From contig OZ316896.1 of NCBI GenBank assembly GCA_973895155.1, positions 15,996,001-16,060,000 of the forward strand: DNA of 64,000 bases, read 5' to 3'. Below, one piece after another: positions 1 to 11,400 of this stretch. Made by a program: the position numbers and the translations under genes. Under the pieces are notes generated by a model, which searched no databases, was not told the origin of the DNA, and was given only the letters and a program-made list of their open reading frames with translations. The stretch comes from Marsupella aquatica. Its lineage: Eukaryota; Marchantiophyta. How positions within the stretch are numbered: position 1 is the stretch's first letter; every line of letters begins with the position of its first letter.

Positions 1-1489
1 TTTAGGGAGGGATTTGAGATCATTTTCTCGACGGTGTGAGCTTTGCAGTGCATGAGGCGTTGCATGCTATCGCTCAAATTGTAGATCGGGCAAAGCTGGT
101 CGTTTTGGTACCTAGTTTGTTGACGTTTGCAGAGCGAGTGCGTCGTGACGAGTGGAAGTTGAGTTCTGGATTTTAGACAAGCTATGGTGCTCGTTTTTCC
201 CTGAACTGGGTTACTCGTCGTGACGTTCGACTCGAAGGAGCACATGCAAAGTGCTAAGGCTCAACGGTGAGATCGTAGCAAACCAGTCATTTTGAGTCCG
301 AGATTGGCACTTGATGCGGAGTGAGTGAGACGCGGTGGAAGTTTCTATAGCGTTGGAGTTGCCGACAGTGCCGGTGAAATTTGGCAACTTTATCCCGTCA
401 GTGGTGATCAATTTTCTTGTTGGAAAAGGCGTCGACAAGGTGTGTAATCGACAATTTTTTATTGAGACAAATTTTTGTTTAAAGCGGTTTTTTTGGGGGG
501 CACTTGTAAACCCCTGCCTGTATTCCACCCCTGCCCTGCATACACCCCCCTCCCTTTAAATGCATCATAGGGCCTTGTGCCCTCCCTCCTGTATACGTGA
601 CAAGCTGCCAGCCCCCCCTCCCCTCGTCTTTAATGATACATAGGGCCTCGTGCCCTTGGCACTTGCTCTCCTCCCTTCCTTGCTTTAATGTTACATAGGG
701 CACCGTGCCTTATCCACTTTCCTCCCACCTCCTCCCACATTAGCGAGTGCACACTTGGTATTCCTCCCCCCTCTTTAACTCTACATAGGGCCTCGTGCCC
801 TGCCCCCGTATGCGCCATGTATACATGCGCCATACACCCTCCCCTGCGCACACACTTATCCAATACATTGTATTTTTTCACTATGGGGCTTAAAGCCCCC
901 CTTTAGGGCCATATTTATTTTTTCCTGCCTTCCCATTGGTTAAGCGGCATCCCGGGACCTGCCGCCCTCCGAATTAACCGCTCCGATAGGGGGAACGGCC
1001 CCCTGTGAGACCTGTTGCACAGTCCAAGGAATATTTTGAAAAAAATAGAGAGCTGTTTTTTGGCCTTTAGTCGAAGATTCCAAGGTCCAAATGATAACTT
1101 TTTTTGAATCTTTTTTGGCGAGGACGTAGCCACTGAAGCTAGCAACTCGGTGCACCACTAGATTTGCATTTCCAACGACGGGTGGTACTTGGAATTTTTC
1201 TTATTCCCCGAGGTGGTCAAAACGGGGGAGAATTTTTGAGTTTTACCCACCCCGACCGAAACGTGAAAAAGTTTTTTGTCAAAACTCGGTTTCAATTTCG
1301 GATTTCAACGTTGGCTTGCTAGGCTGGTGGGCTATGTAACGGTGACCAGTTTCAAGTTTTTTGGAAAGTTGCAAAAAACGACATTTTTTTGTGATTTGGA
1401 TTTGAGTCAACGAGAAGGAAGGAAAAAGTAACAAAAGCATATAGGGAGCAACACAAAAATAGCACGTGGAGAACGTTGGGAGGGCAACG
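1..1489. other. Non-coding stretch upstream of the copia element
   Basis: No credible gene is seen. Positions 540-880 are pyrimidine-rich and hold four diverged copies of a short repeat, listed separately. A 15-bp near-palindrome GGGGCTTAAAGCCCC lies at 885-899. Immediately before the gag start at 1490 I expected a 5' LTR and a tRNA primer-binding site. I could not find a stretch matching the 3' LTR at 5825-6161, nor a TGGTATCAGAGC-like primer site. Confidence 0.5.
555..800 (+). repeat. Four diverged copies of a 28-bp repeat
   Basis: The pattern TTTAA-x(4,5)-CATAGGG-CCTCGTGCCC recurs at about 555-582, 629-656, 684-710 and 774-800. Spacing is irregular (about 75, 55 and 90 bases) and the intervening DNA is CT-rich. 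The core CATAGGGC is kept in all four. The irregular spacing makes it an interspersed local repeat rather than a true minisatellite. No function is evident. Confidence 0.6.
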
Positions 1490-2391
1490 ATGGCATCCAA
1501 GTTTGGAGGTGTCAAGTTTGAGGTGGAAAAGTATGATGGGAGCACAGATTATTTGTTATGGGAGAAGCAGGTTAAAGAATTCTTTGTGCTATGGGCCTAG
1601 ATCATATGTTTTTGACTCGGGAGGAGTCTAGCAGTGAGGAGGAGATCCCGTTGAGGAAATGGAGGTAGGAGCAAGTGATCGTTGTGAATGCGGTTATGTT
1701 GTATCTGAAGCCGCATATCATTAAGAAGCTGGACGATTACGAGGATTACGTATCCTTATTCAAGGCCCTCAGAGAGAAGTATTACCGCGAGGATGCCTCA
1801 GATCGGTTGTACAAGAAATCTCTCTAGATGAGCTTGAGGCTAAAAGAAGGAGGCAAGCTTCGAGATCACTTGGATAAATTCGATAGCCTAGCTGTAGATT
1901 TGTCAAATCTTGGCAAGGGAGTGGAAGATGAAGATAAGGCATTGCTTCTTCTCAGCTCCTTACCCCCATCGTATCAAGGTTTGAAGCAGGTTCTCTTGTA
2001 TAGAGATCTCAAAACCATTTCATATGATGAGGTGGTAAGCTCTTTGCTGTCAGATGATGCACAGAAGAAACTGGGTCATACCCAGACACCATCTTCATCT
2101 GGCAGTGTGTTGAATGTGAACCGCGGGAGGACTCAACAACGGATGACTAGTGAAAACAGGTCCTTTTCACAATCATACCCCTCACGGAATAGAGGCAAGG
2201 AGAAGGCTCGGTCTAAGTCTAGATCCAGGTCTAGAGAGAAATCTCTAGAAAGGAAACCAATTATATGCTGGAAATGTAACAAGCCCGGCCACATGAAAAG
2301 AGACTATCGAGTCAAGCAGACTCATCAACCATCAGCGAACGCAGCCACTGATGTTGATATGATTGACTTGCTTGATGATGAAATCTTGTGA
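1490..2391 (+). pseudogene. gag: copia gag, broken
   Basis: Starts ATG at 1490 with MASKFGGVKFEVEKYDG, a typical copia gag opening, then shifts frame near 1590. In the second frame it meets TAG at 1666-1668 and TAG at 1825-1827, and continues to a TGA at 2389-2391. The region 1828-2190 matches the UBN2/retrotran_gag pattern (LRDHLDKFDSLAVDLSNLG and LLSSLPPSYQ). An Arg/Ser-rich stretch precedes a CCHC zinc knuckle, CWKCNKPGHMKRDY, at about 2266-2307. The last metal ligand is Tyr (codon 2305-2307) instead of Cys, so the knuckle is damaged. Confidence 0.9.
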
Positions 2392-5300
2392 AGTCAAGAT
2401 GTTGCCCTTTGCATTTCATCCAATAACAACGGTGATGAATGGATTTTAGATTGTGCCTGTACCTATCATATTTGTTGTATGAAAGAGTTTTTTAGTTCTT
2501 ACTCAATATCAACCGGTTCCATGTTGATGGGGAATGATCATCCTTGTCAAATTGTTGGAATTGAATCCGTGAAAATTTGGATGTTTTATGGAGCTGTGCG
2601 AACAGTGAGAATGTCAGACACATATTTGACATGAAAAAGAACTTGATTTCTCTTGGAATGCTGAAAGCAAATGGATGTCGGTGGAGTTTTGCTGATGGTA
2701 TTCTTCAAGTGTCAACCGGAGGCAAGGTTGTCATGAAGGGTAAGCGACACAGGAATCTATACTTATTGGAGGGCAACATCATTTGTGAAGAAGCCAATGT
2801 AACTAGATCTCAAGGCGAGATGACTCAGTTGTGGCACTGCAGATTGGGACACATGAGTGAAAAAGGTTTGACGGTACTTCGTAGAAAATGACTTCTTTCT
2901 AATTTGGAATCTACTAAGTTAGATTTTTATGAACACTGTGTGCTTGGGAAGCAACACAGGAGAACCTTTGGTGTTGGAACTCACAATACCAAAGCTATAC
3001 TTGAGTATGTACATAGTGATGTGTGGGGTCCAGCCCCAACTCCCTCAGTTTCTGGAAAATTGTACTATGTCAGGTTCATTGATGATTACTCACGGTATGT
3101 GTGGATCACATTTCAACACGCCAAGTCTAAAGTTTTTGGCACTTTTAAGAAGTGGAAAGCCCAAATTGAGAATCAGACTGGATCCAAGGTGAGATATCTA
3201 CGATCAGATAACGGCGAGGAGTATAGTTCAAGTGAATTTGAACTGTACTGTGTAGAGCAAGGGATTACTCGCCATCTCATGACAGTTTATACTACTCAAC
3301 AGAATGGTGTTTGTGAGCGGCTGAACCGAACACTATTGGAGCGATCGAGGAGTATGTTAAGCCAATCAGGTTTACCGCATGAATTTTGGGCTGAAGCTGT
3401 AAATACGACAACTTATTTGGTAAATCTTTCTCCTTCAAGTGCAATCAATTTCAAGACGCCGTTTGAAATGAGGTATGGACGGCACGTAGACTATCAGGTT
3501 TTGAGAGTCTTTGGAAGTGATGCATATGCTCTCACACGTAAGCAGAATTGATCTAAACTAGATTCTACTTCCAAGAAGTGTCTTTTTCTTGGTTATCAAC
3601 TAGGTGTGAAAGGTTACAGGCTATGGGATCCAGAAGCTTGTACGTTGTTTGTCAGTAGAGATGTATCCTTTAATGAATCCAGATCATCAAAGGAGGGGGA
3701 GAATGCTCAGACTTCTCGTACTAACAAAGGTAAATCTCCTATCCTAGACCATGTTGAGGGGGAGATTGGTCATGAGGGTTTTTATGACATAGTTGAAGGA
3801 GGTGCTCCGATAATGGAGTTGGTTCCGATGATGGAACAAGAAGAGCAGGTTGTTGTTGGAATACCTCAAAATCAACCAACGGAGCAAGATCAGCCAGAAT
3901 CATCAGCTAGAAAATCAAGGCAAACTACTCGAGCTCCTACAAGGTATGGACAATGGACAGATTCATCAAGGTTAGAGGATGCTGACATTGCACCTGGTGA
4001 TGATGACAGAGCACTGATCTTGGAAGAAGGAGAACCGTCTTTATATCATGAGGCAAACATTTCAGACGAGAAAGATGAATGAAATGCAGCAATGTAGAGG
4101 GAGTTGCAATCTTTAAGTGACAACAAAACATGGGGGCTGGTGCAGCTGCCAAGTGATCAACAAGTGATGGATAGCAAGTGGATTTACAAGCTGAAGGACA
4201 ACTCTTCAGATGGAGGAGACAAGATATACAAGGCAAGGCTTGTTGCCAAGGGATTCACTCAAGAGAAGGGAGTGGATTACAATGAGATCTTCTCTCCAGT
4301 TGCCAAGTATTCCACGATACGAATTTTGTATCAACTTGTTGTGTTTTTTGATCTGGGGTTAGATGAAATGGATGTTATTATTGTTTTTCTCTATGGCACC
4401 TTGGAGGAACAAATTTTCATGAGGCAACCACTGGGCTTTGTGAAGAAGGGTCAAGAAAGTTTAGTTTGCAGGTTGCTTAAGTCCCTGTATGGATTGAAGC
4501 AAGCTCCTCGGTAGTGGGACAAGCGATTTGATAATTTCATGTTTGCACAAGGATTCACTAGAATGGTATATGACCCTTGTGTATATGCAAAATCAGTCAA
4601 GAATGGTGTGTTTGGTTTACTCACTCTGGTGCTCTACGTGGATGACATGTTGATTGCGGCTAAGGATCAAATTGAGGTTGACAAACTCAAAGCAAAATTG
4701 AGTTCTGAATTCTGAATGAAGGATCTTGGGAAAGCCAAAAGGATCTTAGGTATGGAGCTAACGAGGAACTTTGAAACTGGACAGTTGTGGCTGAATCAAG
4801 GCAAGTATGTTGAAAAGGTACTTGCAAGATTCAACATGGAAAATTGTAAGCCAGTAAGTATTCCTTTGGCTCCACATTTCAAGTTATCATCGGCTTTCTG
4901 CCCCACGGATCCAGTGGAGAGAGGCTTGATGACTAAGGTTCCTTATGAGAAGGCAGTGGGCAGTCTAATGTATTTGATGACATGTACCAGGCCTGATCTA
5001 GCCCTAGCAATGGGCAAAGTTAGTAGATTCATGTCAGATCCAGGGAAGGTACACTGGGAAGCTGTGAAATGGATTCTCAGGTATCTTAAGGGCACAATAG
5101 ACTATGGTCTGTTGTTTGAAAGTAGATCAAACAAAACCAAATCATTTTGGTTGGCTATGTAGATTCTGACTACGGAGGCTGTCTGGAAACAAGGAGGTCA
5201 ACGACTGGGTATGTGTTTACTCTTGGAGGAGGATGCATAAGTTGGAGATCTACCTTGCAAAAGTGTGTATCTCAGTCTACTACAGAAGCAGAATATGTTG

Positions 5301-5620
5301 CAACAACAGAAGCAGCAAAGGAAGCAATTTGGTTGGATAAGCTGGTCACTGAGATGGGATTGGAGCATGGAAAAATGGCTCTTCATTGTGACAGCCAAAG
5401 TGCGCTTCACCTAGCTATTAACCAGGTTATGGATAGCAGGGTGAAACACATTGACATCAGGTACCATTTTATTAGGCAAACAGTGTCTGATAAAATGTTT
5501 GAGCTAGTCAAGATTGATGGAAAGCTCAACCCAGCTGATGCTTTTACCAAAGTGATTCCTTTGGAGAGTTACTCAAGACACCGTGCTACTTTGCAAGTTT
5601 TGCATTTGCAGCACAAGTAG
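2392..5620 (+). pseudogene. pol: copia pol (protease, integrase, RT, RNase H), broken
   Basis: Protease: WILDCACTYHIC near 2440-2475, with the usual Asp-Ser active site changed to Asp-Cys. A frameshift near 2577-2610 leads into the GAG-pre-integrase zinc region (LWHCRLGH). Integrase: Asp at 3018, Asp at 3207 and Glu at 3315 keep the DD35E spacing. Reverse transcriptase: KARLVAKGFTQEKGVDY near 4230 and YVDDM at 4635-4649. RNase [20 protein letters not shown] near 5280, in a shifted frame from about 5147. In-frame stops lie at 2889, 3549, 4080, 4095, 4512 and 4713. The order and motifs are certain; the copy is inactive. Confidence 0.93.
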
Positions 5621-5811
5621 AGTAACTTAACAATATGTAATTTTTGTATATGGGTTACTCAATCCTGTTATGGCTAAGGCTTAATTCTAGTTAACCCTTA
5701 GTTAATCTTAAATGGTTTTTAGGGGGACACCTATGGTTTTAGGTGATTGTCTAGAATTTCCCGCTGAGTATCTCATATGGATAGCAGAAATTGCAGTCCC
5801 CAAGACTAGAG

Positions 5812-5822
5812 TCAAGGGGGAG
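5812..5822 (+). other. Polypurine tract of the copia element
   Basis: A purine run (CAAGGGGGAG) ends two bases before the LTR start TGTTAAGG. This is the standard position of the primer for plus-strand DNA synthesis in LTR retrotransposons. Confidence 0.8.
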
Positions 5823-5824
5823 TT

Positions 5825-6161
5825 TGTTAAGGATTGCTCTTAGTCTTGTGACTCAAAGGTTACGACACTTAGGCTAACCACAGTTAGGGTCTTAGCTGAG
5901 GTTAGGTTAGTCATGTGTGACCTTGTATATACCAAGGCTAGTGTAAGCCGCTGGTGTGGTGGTGCTTACTCATTGTAACGGAGCAACTTGAGGAAGAGGG
6001 GGAGCATGTGTGTTTGTCTACTCTTGAAGTAAAACTTGAGTGTTCGTGTGGACGTAGCCTTAGAGAAGAGGTGAACCACGTAGAGATTGTGTCGACTACG
6101 TGTGCATGAAATGAGTCATGGTTGTATGGTGGTTGCGAAAGACGTCATAGTTCAACAATCA
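5825..6161 (+). repeat. 3' LTR of the copia element (337 bp)
   Basis: Starts TGTTAAGGATTGCTCTTAG directly after the polypurine tract and ends ...CAACAATCA. The ends were set by aligning by eye with the reverse complement of the solo LTR at 58100-58444. The two share GTGGACGTAGCCT, GGTGAACCACGTA and TAACGGAGC among other blocks. The promoter-like part is around 5930 (CTTGTATATACC). Confidence 0.85.
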
Positions 6162-7260
6162 GGCCATAACTCGCGCCCTAAGCGTCCGTTGCCCATGGCG
6201 TCAACTCCCTTGGCCTTGGGCCCAAGAGAAGCTCACACTCAAGCCCTCAGGACTCAAAGTCCGTTCGGGGGTCCGGACGGTCGACCTTGAGCCCGGCCCT
6301 TTTCCCCTTGACCCAACCAGCTCTCAGCTAGTCTAAGTCCTTAGTGCGTGTCACTAGCTTGGCGCCTTGCCTTCGCCAATGCCACATCTCATTGCTCACA
6401 AGTCTCTCCATGCTAGGTCCTCCCCGGATGGCCAATCCGGGCCTGCACCATAAGGGAGCTCGACGTCGGAGTCAGCGACGCCGGAACTAAGTGTTAAGGT
6501 AGTCGAGTTCTGCGACTCACACTATAGTTCACCGAATTGTTGGTGAAGTGCGGGGTGAAGTGTATGACAAGCATTATCCTAACCGTTTATTGTATTCAAG
6601 TTCTTAGTCTTTTTAAACACTTAAGTTGCCTAAATCCATTCCAATGTTTGTCATAGTCATTCATTTTACCCTAGGCTCTTTGCAAGTAGTTATGTAGGAC
6701 TTAGTAATCTTAGTTGTAAAGGGTTTGGTCTAAATCGGCTAATTTTCTTTAGTGCTTCCCTCCCAAACCCCTCCCCGGCCTCCCGGATCCTCCCAAACCC
6801 GGCCTGGACCCGGCCTCCCAAACCCCCTAAACATCCGGCCTGAACCCACCCAGGGCCAGCCCGGGTCACCCCTCACACCTGGACTGACACCGACTCTGGG
6901 AGACTGGGTGACCGGTTGACGGCTTGACGCCCCAAATTGCCCAATTTGACAGGCAAGGTCAAACCGGGGCACTGTGCAACAAACTGTTATGTGTTCATCC
7001 TTTATATCACTCCAAATAGTTTTTGTACTATCAACATCATCACAAAATTGGGCAAGTGTTTGGTTCAACATGCATTGTATGCATCAAGAATATCCCATTG
7101 ATGACAACATGAAGCCAAAATAGAATCACTCAAATTTGAGCTTTGCGTGATTCTTGTTTAGCCTTAAAGAGTCATCCTTTTCCACGTGACCTATTTCACC
7201 CAAACAGAAAGATAATTAAATTAAATGCGAGTAAACAGGAATTTTGATAGCCCATAGTGT
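6162..7260. other. Non-coding region after the copia element
   Basis: No gene is supported. Positions 6755-6870 are a C-rich stretch with imperfect repeats of CCTCCCAAACCC and CGGCCTGGACCC, so the minus strand is G-rich. The flanking sequence is ordinary AT-rich DNA. The open frames here have no recognisable domain. Confidence 0.5.
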
Positions 7261-7261
7261 T

Positions 7262-7488
7262 GTGAGTCATTAGTGATTTAATTTCTTTTATTTTTGCTGT
7301 CTTTTCCAATTTTAATGTTTTTTAAGACTCCAGATGACTAGAGACGTGGTCACCTTAAGAGAAAAAACAAAGTGTTGTTAGTGAGTCATTAGTGATTTAA
7401 TTTCTTTTATTTTTGCTGTCTTTTCTAGTTTTAGTGTTTTTTTAAGACTCCAGATGACTAGAGACGTGGTCACCTTAAGAGAAAAAAC
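7262..7488 (+). repeat. 119-bp tandem duplication
   Basis: Copy 1 runs 7262-7380 and copy 2 7381-7488. Both begin GTGAGTCATTAGTGATTTAA and include CCAGATGACTAGAGACGTGG. They differ at only a few bases in the T-rich middle, so the duplication is fairly young. Confidence 0.92.
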
Positions 7489-7618
7489 TTGCTGGTGCAA
7501 AGAATTGTTTTACTGTTGGGCTAGCGAGGTATAATCAGGGGTCCCCAAAATGGATATTACCAACCAGGTTGTTGTTTACAAGGCAGTTGAAAATAGAAAA
7601 GTAGGGGTCATGTGACTA

Positions 7619-7638
7619 AGGGTTTAGGGTTTAGGGTC
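7619..7638 (+). repeat. Short interstitial telomere-like repeat
   Basis: Nearly three units of the plant-type telomere heptamer TTTAGGG. It is too short to be a telomere. Single AAACCCTA-type motifs also occur near 9510 and 62398. Confidence 0.7.
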
Positions 7639-7810
7639 TTTCATCCCAAGCTAAAATGACCCATTTTTGGTGTGTTGAGCAACTTTTACTTATACATGAA
7701 TCACCCAGCTCCCTCGGCACCTCCCCTAAGTCATTATGCATTACATTTTGATACTTTATTTCTACTGTGGAGGCAAATTGGTGTACTTCTGTACAGCTTC
7801 TGAGGTGAGA

Positions 7811-7977
7811 GATGATCGAATACAACTGTTTTTTTTGCCTTCAATACCCAAAACTGACCCATCCAACATAGGATAGACAATCAACTGCTACCGAGGGTGG
7901 AGATGATCGAATACAACAGTTTTTTTGCCTTGATTACCCAAAACTAACCCATCCAACAGAGTATAGACAATCAACTC
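7811..7977 (+). repeat. 91-bp tandem duplication
   Basis: Copy 1 starts at 7811 and copy 2 at 7902, both with GATGATCGAATACAAC, then a T-run and CCCAAAACT, then CCATCCAACA and AGACAATCAACT. The second copy ends where the SINE-like block begins. Confidence 0.9.
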
Positions 7978-8280
7978 CAAAGCATACACCTCTGTAATGT
8001 AGCCCGCAAGGGGGGTCATACAGCGGACCAAGAGGGAGAGAGGGTTGGACCAGAGCCTGAAAGATGGGCAGAGTAAAACCGGTAGTCCCACCACCATTAC
8101 ATCCCACCACAACTACCTCCACCCACACACTCTTTCACCCTCCACAACCCTTGCATGTGCCCTAGGGGCATTGAATCTGGGATCTCTCGTCTAGGCTCAT
8201 TCATGGCCAACTGCGGGGATTGAACCTGGGATCTCTGTTCTAGGCTCATTCACGGCCGACTGGACACAGCCAATCGGTTA
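7975..8280 (-). mobile_element. tRNA-derived SINE-like element, copy A
   Basis: Read on the minus strand, the head contains a pol III box A-like stretch (TGGCCATGAATGAGCC) and a box B-like stretch (GGTTCAATCC) about 34 bases later. The head is present twice in tandem (8171-8216 and 8218-8263 on the plus strand). The body is GT-rich. A second copy sharing head and body in the same order lies at 41760-42046. That two-copy, same-order relationship is the main evidence for a dispersed element. Box spacing fits a tRNA-derived SINE. I did not find clear target duplications or a poly-A tail. Confidence 0.6.
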
Positions 8281-8420
8281 CGATTGTTGCTTTCAGATTC
8301 GTCACTGAGCTAAAATTTGTAAGCTGAGCTCTATCTGGTGTGGCATTGGAATGAGGTCTCTCGCTTTGCTGCGAGTTCAAGTCCTGGCTGATCAGAACTG
8401 ACGCTAGACTGAGAGGAGTG

Positions 8421-11400
8421 ATGACGATGGCACCTCGGCTCTGTATCGCCTCTGTCGGCCACCCTCTACTTCCTTGTCCAACTCGCTTCCATCTCGCCAG
8501 GGCCCTCAGCTGGTTCCTACCCTTTGTCTTGCATGCAACGGAGGCAGCAGGCAGTCATCAATTTTCTTCAACTTCAAATCCTCAGGTAGATCTCTCACCG
8601 GGGCGTATCCCTATCCGTGGCTTGGTTTTCCTTCTGGATTGCAGAACGAAAATTTACGTGTTTCAAAGTTTACTGGATAACAAATGCATGACTTAAATTT
8701 TATCCGGTCTATCCGTGCTTACGAATTTAGAATAGTGAAATTCCCATGGTCGTTTTGCTTTTGCCACGTACGGATGGGTTTCAAACAAAGGGAAATTCCA
8801 TAATTGCCTCCCTGAACTGATGAATTAGTGAACTCACGGATTTTTTGAACTTTGAAGAATCATCTTGTTAAGTTAGCCATTTGGGGGGCGGTGAAGAACT
8901 TGAAAAAAGAAGCGAATGTACGATAGTTTCCTGAGTGCCCGAAACAGTGAATAACTGTGAATTTGTTTTTGCCCTCTGCTACTTCTGTATATCAAATGGT
9001 ACAAAGTGCGGTCTTTGGCATAGCATAACTACCGTAGTGATTTTAATTATTCTCCATTTCCTGCCTGTTAGTTTCAATTGTGTTGTCGTGTGAAAGATCA
9101 CTGGTTACAAGCTTGAGCAGATCAGACCTGGTTGCGCCTTTGTGTCCACTTACTTTTTACAAGTCGAAGAATATTGTCATTTTGATATCTGTGATTGCTG
9201 CAGGAAGCTGGTTTATCTGAAACGAAGTGGCAGGAGCTCCCACCAGTGCCTAAACAAGCAAGAAGATGGACCGCATGGGAGCTCAATGAGGCATATATGA
9301 ATTCAGAAAAGAGAGGATCTGTGGTCCGAGATGAGCATTATGACGGAGATTATGGAGTGAAACAAATCACAGCTCTTCAATGGGTGACCAAATGTTGTCC
9401 AAGTCTTCCCAGCAGTCTGCTTCACAAGCTCTTTCGTGTGCGGCAGGTGTTGTTTGAATTTGGTCTAGTACTAAGAAAGATTTAGGAACAGAGTATTTTT
9501 TCACCTAAAACCCTAAACCCTTAGACTAGTGCGTAATTTTGGGTGATCGTGATGCTTGCCATCCTTGCTATCTCGCTGTAGTTCTTTAAAGTAGTACCAA
9601 ATACCTTTGTCGTCGCTTTTTGAACGTGGAGACAGGTGAATGACTATTTGCTGTCATCGTAGGTCCGCCAACGAAGTCCTCTGCCAGAGACTCAACCCAA
9701 AGGGCAGTCGTCTGATGCGCCAGCTATCGAGCAAGTAGCTATGCGAATGAGAAGGGTACAATAAAATCGTACCCATGATCTAGTGTACTGGTTAGCTACA
9801 TGAATGAATCTTTGCTGAGGGTCAGCTGCTTTGCAAAATGCAGATTTCAACAAATGACGTGATCAGCTTGGTGGAAGGTTGCAGGTTTCTGTGAAGGCAG
9901 TGCTAGAAGAAGGAACGATTCTGTATTTGCCGAAAAGTGTATTTCAAAATGGAGCCGAAAAACATCCTAGGCATAACTTAAAGAAAACCGAGCATGAACC
10001 GACAGCAGCTGAGTTTGCATGGCTTCAAGGCTTTCTGCTGTACAAGGCAAGCTTTGTCTCTTGGCCAGTTCATGATTTACATGTCTTTTTCGCAACTGTT
10101 GTCTTTTTCAGTTCAAGACGTGAGATAATATGGAGTTACTCTTAACTGCTCGCCTCAACAAGCTAGAAAAAAAGACATGTTAATTTAGAAGATCTCGAGC
10201 AATGTGCTGTTGGAAGCACGCATACTTTACGCTCTGTGTACATTCAATCGCCCGATTCCGACTCTAAGAATCCCGACGACGATAACTGTTCTAGTCTTGA
10301 AGTGTCTTAAAGTGTTTGTCAACCTGTGACCTGTTTTCCATGAATGGTGGTCCGATTCTGCATATCATCCTCTCTAAAATTGCACGTGACGTCCTTTATT
10401 GGTTCAATGACCTCCCAACATTATATAGAGAATGTAAGGGCAATGTCATTACCACAACATACCTAGAGGTTAATATTTCCTGTGTGTCAGGATGCAGGAT
10501 GCAGAAATTCTTGTCATCAACAAACCACCTGGACTTCCTGTTCAGGTAGATTTTTTGCGCAAATTCTGGGCTCACATGGCTGGAATAATCTAACACGTTA
10601 CCTTTCATTTGGCCGTCCTCGGTTCCCGAGGCCGATTGTATCCTATTTGTTCCATGCTTACATTTGTTTCATGCCGCTCCTTCTTCTTTCTCTAAAATAC
10701 TTTCCTTGGAATGTCATCATTTGATTCGATAGGTAAAATCTCTTTCGCAATCTCTACAAATACTATGCAGCATGTTGAGTTGATGATTTGAGTGAAATTT
10801 TCAGGCTGACAGCAGAGTTCCGCCAAGTCTTGTTCTATAGTTTCATTGGAAGTTTGTCTGGCTCTCATGCAGGGTGGTAGTCAAATAAAGAAGAGCTTAG
10901 ATTCGTTGATGGGGAGTGCACTTTCGTTCGACTACAATGATGGACCCAGGCTGGTAACCCTCAAGTATTTTCACGAGTGGGACTTTGTTGAAAGCTAGGG
11001 GTTAGGGAGATGTGTCCTTCAGTTTGTACATGTTTTGACCGTCACTAACATAGGGCCTTTGCCAGATTGACAGTCACGAGTTTTGACGAATTGTTTTAGG
11101 GAAGAGAAAAGAGACGATAAAATTATATGGCAAGATACCTTTAGAGGGCCTGCATTATCGCCAATGGATCCACGGCTGAAAGATGAATAAAAGATTTCAT
11201 ACAAACGATTTAAGTTTTCGACCTTCATTCTAATCAGCTTCACTTTCTCGCGGCTTTCTTACAACTATGGGCTTAGGTGCCTGAGTGATCTTTAGTGAGA
11301 AGAGTCCAGCGCCGTTGAACGGGGTGTTTGCGGCTGACATGGACAGCTCAATGATGTTTTCCTCCTTCTCTTTGAAGATGGGAAACTGAGGAGCTGGACA

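Larger units (their letters stand above)
1490..6161 (+). mobile_element. Degenerate Ty1/copia LTR retrotransposon, 5' LTR not found
   Basis: Domain order is gag, aspartic protease, integrase, reverse transcriptase, RNase H, which defines the copia superfamily (integrase before RT). The RNase H end at 5620 is followed by a 200-base 3' untranslated region, a polypurine tract near 5812-5822 and a 3' LTR at 5825-6161. The coding part carries at least three frameshifts and eight stops, so it cannot act on its own. The missing 5' LTR suggests truncation or rearrangement. A related solo LTR lies at 58100-58444 on the other strand. Confidence 0.95.

Noticed and set aside
8171-8395. tRNA gene, suggested by T-arm-like sequences
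   Set aside because: No complete cloverleaf or acceptor stem can be drawn; the blocks fit a SINE head better.
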